Below, one piece after another: positions 57,984 to 64,000 of a stretch of DNA of 64,000 nucleotides (within the stretch, counting starts at the first letter, position 1; each line of letters starts with the position of its first letter). Source of the stretch: Rhodovulum sp. ES.010 (GTDB lineage: Bacteria; Pseudomonadota; Alphaproteobacteria; Rhodobacterales; Rhodobacteraceae); assembly GCF_900142935.1 (NCBI RefSeq), contig NZ_FSRS01000001.1, positions 1,250,001-1,314,000 on the forward strand, given 5' to 3'. The position numbers and the translations under genes were made by a program. A model generated the notes under the pieces. That model had not been told where the DNA came from. It worked only from the letters and a program-made list of their open reading frames with translations, and searched no databases.

Positions 57984-59234
57984 TCAATGCAGGTTCGGCT
58001 GGGCGCCGACGCCCTTTTCGTCGATCACATGGCCGCGGGCGAAGCGGTCCAGTCGGAAGGCCGTCGCGGTCGGGTGCGGCGCGTCGGTGGCCAGCAGATG
58101 CGCGAAGGCGCGGCCCGAGGCGGGCGTCGCCTTGAACCCGCCATAGCACCAGCCCGCGTTGAGATAGAGCCCCTCGATCCCGGTCCGGTCGATGATCGGC
58201 GAGCCGTCCATCGACATGTCCATGACGCCGCCCCAGGCGCGCAGCAGCCGCGTCCGCCCGATCATCGGCATCAACGCCATGCCGCCCTCGGCCACGTCCT
58301 CGATCACCGGCAGGTTCCCGCGCTGGGCGTAGGAGTTGTAGCCGTCGATATCGCCGCCGAAGACCAGCCCGCCCTTGTCGGACTGGCTGACGTAGAAATG
58401 CCCCGCCCCGAAGGTGATCACGCCGGGAAGGACCGGCTTCAGCCCCTCGGTGACGAAGGCCTGCAGCACGTGGCTCTCGATCGGCAGGCGCATCCCGGCC
58501 AGCGCCATCACCCGGCTCGACGACCCGGCGACCGCGACGCCGACCTTGCCCGCGCCGATCGGCCCTCGGCTCGTCTCGACCCCGGTCACCCGGCTGCCCT
58601 CGATGCGAAAGCCGGTGACCGCGCAGTTCTGGATGATGTCGACGCCCCGCCGGTCGGCCGCGCGGGCATAGCCCCAGGCGACGCCGTCATGGCGGGCGGT
58701 TCCGGCGCGTCGCTGCAAAAGCCCGCCCTTGATCGGAAAGCGCGCGTTGTCGAAGTTCAGGAACGGGCACATCGCGCGCACCTGGTCCGCGCCCAGAAGC
58801 TCCGCGTCGGCCCCGGCCAGCAGCATCGCGTTGCCGCGGCGCCGGAACGCGTCGCGTTGCCCGTCGCTGTGGCAGAGGTTCAGGATGCCCCGCTGGCTGA
58901 CCATGGCGTTGAAGTTCAGCTCCTGCTCCAGCCCTTCCCACAGCTTCATCGAGAATTCGTAGAAGGGCTGGTTGCCCGGCAGCAGGTAGTTCGAGCGGAT
59001 GATCGTGGTGTTGCGCCCGATATTGCCCGAGCCGAGCCAGCCCTTTTCCAGCACGGCGATCCGCGTCTGCCCGTAGACCGAGGCCAGGTAATAGGCGGTC
59101 GCCAGGCCGTGCCCGCCACCGCCCACGATCACGATGTCATAGGCGGGCCGCGGGTCGGGCGTGCGCCAGAGCGGGCGCCACCCCTTCTGGCCGGTCAGGC
59201 CCTCTTTCAGTAGGCGCAGGCCCGAAAAGCCCAT
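57984..59234 (-). CDS. mgdA: N-methylglutamate dehydrogenase / sarcosine oxidase, beta subunit
   Basis: The flavin-bearing beta subunit that oxidises the N-methyl group. The 416-residue FAD-dependent oxidoreductase has the dinucleotide loop YDIVIVGGGGHGLATAYYLA, the GSGNIGRNTTIIRSNY loop typical of SoxB, and a histidine in ARHDGVAWGYARA that corresponds to the residue carrying covalent FMN. The C-terminus ends with GWCYGGFKATPASGRAFA. It heads the minus-strand operon mgdABCD-purU; GGAGAGGA lies upstream of ATG 59234. The substrate is read as N-methylglutamate because mgsABC and gmaS lie divergently next to it. Confidence 0.92.
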   Translation of the reverse strand: MGFSGLRLLKEGLTGQKGWRPLWRTPDPRPAYDIVIVGGGGHGLATAYYLASVYGQTRIAVLEKGWLGSGNIGRNTTIIRSNYLLPGNQPFYEFSMKLWEGLEQELNFNAMVSQRGILNLCHSDGQRDAFRRRGNAMLLAGADAELLGADQVRAMCPFLNFDNARFPIKGGLLQRRAGTARHDGVAWGYARAADRRGVDIIQNCAVTGFRIEGSRVTGVETSRGPIGAGKVGVAVAGSSSRVMALAGMRLPIESHVLQAFVTEGLKPVLPGVITFGAGHFYVSQSDKGGLVFGGDIDGYNSYAQRGNLPVIEDVAEGGMALMPMIGRTRLLRAWGGVMDMSMDGSPIIDRTGIEGLYLNAGWCYGGFKATPASGRAFAHLLATDAPHPTATAFRLDRFARGHVIDEKGVGAQPNLH

Positions 59235-59330
59235 GGCGTCCTCTCCGCTGTCCTCATCCCTTCCTAACGATCCCGGCCCTTGTATTCTTTCGCCTGAGCG
59301 CCATAAATTTTCTCAAAACGGACACTAGCC

Positions 59331-60278
59331 ATGTATCGCATCGGATTCGTCCTGCTGGACGGTTTCGCCCTGATGTCGACGTCCGCCGCGATGGAGCCGC
59401 TGCGCGCCGCGAACCTGTTTTCGGAGACGCCGCTCTACGACATCGGCGTATTGTCGATCGCGGGCGGGGCGGCGGCCTCCTCCCTCGGCGCGCGGTTCGA
59501 CGCGCGACCGGTCGCGCAGGCCGGCACCGCGTTCGACCTCGTCTTCGTGGTCGCGGGCGGGGACGGGGACGGCCCGCTGCGGGTGCGCGACGCCCGGCTT
59601 TTCGGCTGGCTCCGGCGGCTGGCCCACGCCGGCGTGGCGCTCGGCGGCATTTCGGGCGGCGGCGCGGTGCTGGCCCGAGCCGGGCTCATGGAGGCGCGGC
59701 GCTTCACCGTCCATTGGCACCATCTCGATGCGGTCCGCCGCCTGTCGCCCGACCTGCTGGTCGAGCGGCGGCTCTACGTCATCGACCGCGACCGCTATAC
59801 CTGCGCGGGCGGCAGCGCGCCGCTCGACATGATGCACGCGATCCTCGCGGCACGGCACGGCGCGGCCTTCGCCCGGCGGGTCAGCGACTGGTTCATCCAG
59901 ACCCAGATCCGCGCCCCGGACGCGCCGCAGCAGGCCGGGATCGCGGCGCGCTACGGGGTGACGAGCCGGCCCGTGGAGGCGGCGCTGGACCTGATGGAAT
60001 CCCATGTCGGGGACCCGCTCGACATGGCGCAGCTCGCGGCGCTGGCCGGCCTGTCGGCGCGGCAGTTGCAGCGCCAGTTCCACACCGCCCTCGGCGCCCC
60101 GGTGATGGAGGTCTATCGCCGGATACGGCTGGACACGGCCCGGCGGCTGGTGACCGGATCGCGCCTGCGGATGGCCGAGATCGCCGAGATGACCGGGTTC
60201 GCCAGCCAGGCCGCGTTCGCCGAGCGCTATCGCAGGCAGTTCGGCGAACCGCCCACCGCGACCCGGCGACAGGCCTAG
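59331..60278 (+). CDS. GlxA-type transcriptional regulator (GATase1 domain plus AraC helix-turn-helix)
   Basis: A 315-residue activator. Residues about 5-175 form a DJ-1/PfpI (GATase1-like) sensor domain in which the usual nucleophile position reads GISGGGAVLA, with serine in place of cysteine, so it is a binding rather than catalytic domain. Residues about 215-310 form an AraC/XylS double helix-turn-helix (DMAQLAALAGLSARQLQR, MAEIAEMTGFASQAAFAERYRRQFG). Relatives control choline, glycine betaine and methylamine genes. It sits exactly between the two divergent operons, 96 bases from mgdA, and is the obvious candidate regulator of both. Confidence 0.9.
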   Translation: MYRIGFVLLDGFALMSTSAAMEPLRAANLFSETPLYDIGVLSIAGGAAASSLGARFDARPVAQAGTAFDLVFVVAGGDGDGPLRVRDARLFGWLRRLAHAGVALGGISGGGAVLARAGLMEARRFTVHWHHLDAVRRLSPDLLVERRLYVIDRDRYTCAGGSAPLDMMHAILAARHGAAFARRVSDWFIQTQIRAPDAPQQAGIAARYGVTSRPVEAALDLMESHVGDPLDMAQLAALAGLSARQLQRQFHTALGAPVMEVYRRIRLDTARRLVTGSRLRMAEIAEMTGFASQAAFAERYRRQFGEPPTATRRQA

Positions 60279-60432
60279 GGCGCGCGGCCGCGCCGAACGG
60301 CCGGGGGAATCGGCGCGCAGCCCCGATGCCCGCCGCTGCCTGCGAAATGACGGGCCCGCGACCGGTCTGCCCGGTTTTCCGGCACGCGCTGCATCGCCGG
60401 TGCGCTCCGGCGAGGGGCCGCTGAGAATTTTC

Positions 60433-60462
60433 TTGCTGCGAAACGTAATTTCTTTCTAGTTA
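60433..60462 (+). promoter_or_regulatory. Candidate promoter of mgsA with nearby dyad
   Basis: TTGCTG (60433-60438), 18 bases, TAGTTA (60457-60462), in an AT-rich island 40 bases upstream of the mgsA start, within the 220-base gap after the regulator. The spacer contains GAAACGTAATTTC (60440-60452), a partial dyad that could be an activator or repressor site. By-eye match only. Confidence 0.4.
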
Positions 60463-60501
60463 ATTCATGACGCCGGTTTCCGGCCGAAGATGGAGAGAGA
60501 G

Positions 60502-61389
60502 ATGTGTGGCATTGTAGGGCTGTTCCTCAAGCAGGACGCGCTTCGCCCCCGGCTGGGGGACATGCTGACCGACATGCTCGTCACCATGACCGACCGCGGC
60601 CCCGACAGCGCCGGGATCGCGATCTATGGCGATGAGGTGGACGGGGTGAAGATCACCGTGCAGTCGGACGACCCCGACACGGCATTCGCCGGGCTCGACG
60701 CGGCGCTGACCGGGGCGCTTGGCGTCCCGGTCTCGGTCCGGGTGGTCGACACCCACGCGGTGCTGACCGTCCCGGCCGACCGCGAAGCGGCCGCGATCGC
60801 CGCGCTCGAGGCGAAGGGCCTGCGGATCATGGGCGCGGGCGCGTCGATGGAGATCTACAAGGAGGTGGGGCTGCCCCGGGACGTGGCCGCGCGCTTCGGC
60901 CTGCGCGGGATGGCCGGCAGCCACGGCATCGGCCACACCCGCATGGCCACCGAATCCGCCGTGACGACGCTGGGCGCGCACCCGTTCTCGACGGCCGGCG
61001 ACCAGTGCCTGGTGCATAACGGGTCGCTGTCCAACCACAACCAGATGCGCCGCAAGCTCGCGCGCAAGGGCATGCACACCCGCACTGGGAACGACACCGA
61101 GGTGGGCGCGGCCTATATCAGCGCCCGCATCGCCGAGGGCGCGAGCCTCGGCGAGGCGCTGGAAGGCACGCTGCAGGACCTCGACGGCTTCTTCACCTTC
61201 GTCACCGGCACCAAGACCGGCTTCGGCGTGGTGCGCGACCCGATCGCGTGCAAGCCCGCGGTGATGGCCGAAACGGACGACTACGTGGCGTTCGCCAGCG
61301 AATACCGCGCCTTCGCCGACCTGCCGGGGATCGAGACCGCGCGCGTCTGGGAACCCGAACCCGCCACCGTCTATTTCTGGGAGCGCTGA
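60502..61389 (+). CDS. mgsA: N-methylglutamate synthase subunit A (glutamine amidotransferase class II)
   Basis: The amidotransferase-like subunit of N-methylglutamate synthase, homologous to GlxB and to the N-terminal part of glutamate synthase. The 295-residue product begins MCGIVGLF, so Cys2 is the N-terminal nucleophile after Met removal; this requires the start at 60502 rather than the ATG at 60490. Further motifs are TDRGPDSAGIAIYG, GIGHTRMATESAV, FSTAGDQCLVHNGSLSNHNQMR and DTEVGAAYIS. GGAGAGAG precedes the start. It begins a plus-strand operon mgsABC-gmaS; it should use gamma-glutamylmethylamide as donor. Confidence 0.9.
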   Translation: MCGIVGLFLKQDALRPRLGDMLTDMLVTMTDRGPDSAGIAIYGDEVDGVKITVQSDDPDTAFAGLDAALTGALGVPVSVRVVDTHAVLTVPADREAAAIAALEAKGLRIMGAGASMEIYKEVGLPRDVAARFGLRGMAGSHGIGHTRMATESAVTTLGAHPFSTAGDQCLVHNGSLSNHNQMRRKLARKGMHTRTGNDTEVGAAYISARIAEGASLGEALEGTLQDLDGFFTFVTGTKTGFGVVRDPIACKPAVMAETDDYVAFASEYRAFADLPGIETARVWEPEPATVYFWER

Positions 61390-61392
61390 AAG

Positions 61393-62106
61393 ATGAACGC
61401 GATGGAAATGACCGCCACGGGCGAAACCGTGCTCGACATGGCCGTCACCCCGCTGCGCGAGGTCAACGCAAGCTTGCAGGCGACGTCGGGCCAGACCAAC
61501 CAGCGCGATTTCGTGGTCGAACGGCCGCGCGGCAGCCACGCGATCGCCGTGGGGCTGGATGCGCCGATCACCGTCACCGTCAAGGGGTCCACCGGCTATT
61601 ACTGCGCCGGCATGAACAAGCAGGCGACGATCCGCGTCGAGGGCTCGGCCGGCCCCGGCGTGGCCGAGAACATGATGTCGGGCGAGGTCGTGATCGAGGG
61701 CGATGCCAGCCAGTATGCCGGGGCGACCGGCCATGGCGGGTTGCTGGTCATCAAGGGCAACGCGTCCTCGCGCTGCGGCATCTCGATGAAGGGCATCGAC
61801 ATCGTGGTGCACGGCAATATCGGCCACATGAGCGCCTTCATGGCGCAGAAGGGCAACCTGGTGGTCCTGGGCGACGCGGGCGAGGCGCTGGGCGACTCGC
61901 TCTACGAGGCGCGGCTCTTCGTGCGCGGCAAGGTCAAGTCGCTGGGCGCGGACTGCGTCGAGAAGGAGATGCGTCCGGAGCATCTTGAGCTGCTGGCCGA
62001 CCTGCTGGCCCGCGCCGGCGCGGATGCCAAACCGGAAGAGTTCCGCCGCTACGGCTCGGCGCGCCAGCTCTACAACTTCCACATCGACAATGCCGGTCAG
62101 TACTGA
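61393..62106 (+). CDS. mgsB: N-methylglutamate synthase subunit B (GXGXG domain)
   Basis: A 237-residue protein made almost wholly of the right-handed beta-helix GXGXG domain found at the C-terminus of glutamate synthase (repeating G-rich strands such as VEGSAGPGVAENMMSGEVV, GATGHGGLLVIKGNASSRC, VHGNIGHMSAFMAQKGNL). It corresponds to GlxC/MgsB. The ATG at 61393 lies three bases after the mgsA stop, so translation is probably coupled. Confidence 0.9.
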   Translation: MNAMEMTATGETVLDMAVTPLREVNASLQATSGQTNQRDFVVERPRGSHAIAVGLDAPITVTVKGSTGYYCAGMNKQATIRVEGSAGPGVAENMMSGEVVIEGDASQYAGATGHGGLLVIKGNASSRCGISMKGIDIVVHGNIGHMSAFMAQKGNLVVLGDAGEALGDSLYEARLFVRGKVKSLGADCVEKEMRPEHLELLADLLARAGADAKPEEFRRYGSARQLYNFHIDNAGQY

Positions 62107-62116
62107 GGACACGCCC

Positions 62117-63454
62117 ATGGACCAGAAGACCCCCCCCCTGCCCCAGACGACGCCCCGGCAAAGCTGGACGTTCTCGAACGACATCAACTCCGAGATCCGC
62201 CGCGCCGCCGCGACGGGCATCTACGATATCCGCGGCGGCGGCGCCAAGCGGCGCGTGCCGCATTTCGACGACCTCTTGTTCCTCGGTGCCTCGATCTCGC
62301 GCTACCCGCTGGAGGGCTACCGCGAGAAATGCGACACCTCGGTGACGCTCGGCACCCGCTTCGCCAAAAAGCCGATCGAGCTGAAGATCCCCGTGACCAT
62401 CGCGGGCATGTCCTTCGGCTCGCTCTCGGCCAACGCCAAGGAGGCGCTGGGCCGCGGCGCCACGATGGCCGGCACCTCGACCACCACCGGCGACGGCGGC
62501 ATGACCGAGGAGGAGCGCGGCCATTCCGAAAAGCTGGTCTACCAGTACCTGCCGTCCCGCTACGGCATGAACCCAGACGACCTGCGCCGCGCCGACGCCA
62601 TCGAGGTGGTCGTCGGCCAGGGCGCGAAGCCGGGCGGGGGCGGCATGCTGCTCGGCCAGAAGATCACCGAACGCGTGGCCGACATGCGCGACCTGCCCGA
62701 AGGGATCGACCAGCGCTCGGCCTGCCGCCACCCGGACTGGACCGGGCCGGACGACCTGGAGATCAAGATCCTGGAACTGCGCGAGATCACCGGCTGGGAA
62801 AAGCCGATCTACGTCAAGATCGGCAGCGCCCGGCCCTATTACGACGTGGCGCTCGCGGTGAAGGCCGGGGCGGATGTCGTGGTGCTGGATGGAATGCAGG
62901 GCGGCACCGCCGCCACGCAGGACGTGTTCATCGAGCATATCGGCATCCCGACGCTCGCCGCCATCCGTCCCGCGGTGCAGGCGCTGCAGGATCTCGACAT
63001 GCACCGCGAGGTGCAGCTTGTCGTCTCGGGCGGCATCCGCACCGGCGCCGACATGGCCAAGGCGCTGGCGCTGGGGGCGGACGCCGTCTCCATCGGCACC
63101 GCGGCGATGGTGGCGCTGGGCGACAACGACCCGAAATGGGAAGACGAGTACCGGAAACTCGGCACCACCGCCGGCGCCTATGACGACTGGCACGAGGGCC
63201 GCGACCCGGCCGGCATCACCACCCAGGACGAGGAGTTGCAGAAGCGGCTCGACCCGATCGAGGGCGGGCGGCGGCTGCGCAACTATCTCAGCGTGCTGAC
63301 GCTGGAATGCCAGACCATCGCGCGCGCCTGCGGCCACAACCACGTCCACAATCTCGAACCCGAGGACCTCTGCGCGCTGACGATGGAGGCCGCCGCCATG
63401 GCGCAGGTGCCGCTGGCGGGCACCGACTGGTTCCCCGGCAAGCCGGGGTTCTGA
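62117..63454 (+). CDS. mgsC: N-methylglutamate synthase subunit C (glutamate synthase FMN domain)
   Basis: The FMN-barrel catalytic subunit (445 residues), homologous to the central domain of glutamate synthase. Visible are IPVTIAGMSFGSLSANAKEA, TSTTTGDGGMTEEERGHS, GQGAKPGGGGMLLGQK, IYVKIGSARPYYDVALAVKA, VLDGMQGGTAATQ, SGGIRTGADMAKALALGADA, and a C-terminal LTLECQTIARACG. It transfers methylamine to 2-oxoglutarate. ATG 62117 starts 10 bases after mgsB. A strong hairpin follows the stop, before gmaS. Confidence 0.92.
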   Translation: MDQKTPPLPQTTPRQSWTFSNDINSEIRRAAATGIYDIRGGGAKRRVPHFDDLLFLGASISRYPLEGYREKCDTSVTLGTRFAKKPIELKIPVTIAGMSFGSLSANAKEALGRGATMAGTSTTTGDGGMTEEERGHSEKLVYQYLPSRYGMNPDDLRRADAIEVVVGQGAKPGGGGMLLGQKITERVADMRDLPEGIDQRSACRHPDWTGPDDLEIKILELREITGWEKPIYVKIGSARPYYDVALAVKAGADVVVLDGMQGGTAATQDVFIEHIGIPTLAAIRPAVQALQDLDMHREVQLVVSGGIRTGADMAKALALGADAVSIGTAAMVALGDNDPKWEDEYRKLGTTAGAYDDWHEGRDPAGITTQDEELQKRLDPIEGGRRLRNYLSVLTLECQTIARACGHNHVHNLEPEDLCALTMEAAAMAQVPLAGTDWFPGKPGF

Positions 63455-63458
63455 CCGC

Positions 63459-63489
63459 GTCGGGGCGGGCCGGTCGCGCCCGCCCCGAC
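63459..63489 (+). other. Strong intra-operon hairpin between mgsC and gmaS
   Basis: GTCGGGGCGGGC and GCCCGCCCCGAC form a perfect 12-bp stem (63459-63470 with 63478-63489) around a 7-base loop, directly after the mgsC stop. No T tract follows, so it is more likely an mRNA-stabilising or processing hairpin than a full terminator. Confidence 0.65.
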
Positions 63490-63528
63490 CCCATCCAACA
63501 GGGAACGACAAAAAAGGATCATTCGCAG

Positions 63529-64000
63529 ATGACCGATCTCGCCGCCTTCGCCCGCGAAAAGGGCATCAAGTATTTCATGATTTCCTTCACCGACCTGTTC
63601 GGCGGCCAGCGCGCCAAGCTGGTGCCCGCGCAGGCCATCGCCGACATGGCGGCCGACGGCGCGGGCTTTGCGGGCTTCGCGACCTGGCTGGACATGACGC
63701 CCGCCCATCCCGACATGCTGGCGATTCCCGATGCCGAGGCGGTGATCCAGATGCCCTGGAAGCCCGAGGTCGCCTGGCTGCCCGCCAATCTGGTGATGGA
63801 GGACCAGCCCGTCGCGCAGGGGCCGCGCAACGTGCTGCGCAAGCAGATCGACGCGGCGGCCCAGGCGGGCCTCCGCGTCAAGACCGGGATCGAGGCGGAG
63901 TTCTTCCTGCTCACCCCCGAGGGCGACCGCATTTCGGATCCGTTCGATACCGCGGCCAAGCCGTGCTACGATCAGCAGGCGGTGATGCGGCGCTACGACG
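63529..64000 (+). CDS. gmaS: Gamma-glutamylmethylamide synthetase / type III glutamine synthetase, N-terminal part (cut by window edge)
   Basis: The first 157 residues of a GlnT/GmaS-type glutamine synthetase: MTDLAAFAREKGIKYFMISF, TDLFGGQRAKLVPAQA, and the catalytic-domain start TGIEAEFFLL (metal-binding glutamates). The reading frame runs off the right edge. AAGGA upstream of ATG 63529 supports the start. In this setting, after mgsABC, the enzyme should ligate methylamine to glutamate. A plain glutamine synthetase of the same family cannot be excluded from this fragment alone. Confidence 0.88.
   Translation, partial: MTDLAAFAREKGIKYFMISFTDLFGGQRAKLVPAQAIADMAADGAGFAGFATWLDMTPAHPDMLAIPDAEAVIQMPWKPEVAWLPANLVMEDQPVAQGPRNVLRKQIDAAAQAGLRVKTGIEAEFFLLTPEGDRISDPFDTAAKPCYDQQAVMRRYD

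Overview
This window looks like a chromosomal segment of a GC-rich alphaproteobacterium of the Rhodobacterales (Rhodobacteraceae/Roseobacter group). The grounds are the very high GC content, the gene order of the division/cell-wall cluster including a DUF2484 protein, an FtsZ with a long C-terminal linker, two proteins with VPLPA-CTERM tails, a speF-like leader in front of ornithine decarboxylase, and an array of CCUCCUCCC-loop hairpins. This is inferred from family knowledge; no database search was run.

Layout. 1-9.1 kb: a membrane protein cut by the left edge, two tRNA-Val genes, lon with a heat-shock-like promoter and a clear terminator, tgt, a two-gene envelope module, a RimB-RimK fusion, and a small secreted Cys-rich gene that appears frameshifted. 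9.1-12.3 kb: a ClC chloride channel divergent from a D-lactate/glycolate dehydrogenase. 12.6-41.4 kb: the dcw cluster, read on the minus strand from mraZ to ftsZ (mraZ, rsmH, ftsL, ftsI, murE, murF, mraY, a membrane protein, murD, ftsW, murG, murC, an APC permease, DUF2484, a small membrane protein, murB, ddl, ftsQ, ftsA, ftsZ), then lpxC, bamD and recN. It is interrupted between murD and ftsW by L-lactate dehydrogenase (plus strand), ornithine decarboxylase with its leader, and a VPLPA-CTERM protein. Most wall-gene junctions are start/stop overlaps, which implies translational coupling.

42-53 kb: mrp (Fe-S carrier), a four-hairpin plus-strand small-RNA array whose loops carry anti-Shine-Dalgarno sequence, a Hint-domain protein, a UvrD/PcrA helicase, a small lipoprotein, pyruvate carboxylase with a TTG start, a second VPLPA-CTERM protein, tRNA-Gly and an XRE/cupin regulator.

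53.2-64 kb: a divergent C1/methylamine module. On the minus strand lie four sarcosine-oxidase-like subunits (read here as N-methylglutamate dehydrogenase mgdABCD) and purU. On the plus strand lie a GATase1/AraC regulator, three glutamate-synthase-like proteins (mgsABC) and the start of a type III glutamine synthetase (gmaS), cut by the right edge. Together they match the N-methylglutamate route: GmaS makes gamma-glutamylmethylamide, MgsABC makes N-methylglutamate, MgdABCD oxidises it and feeds C1 units to tetrahydrofolate, and PurU releases formate from 10-formyl-THF.

The most interesting items are the anti-SD hairpin array, which lacks the usual neighbouring DUF1127 gene; the two competing folds in the ornithine decarboxylase leader; the delta subunit (MgdB/SoxD) that has lost its zinc ligands; and the frameshifted secreted protein.
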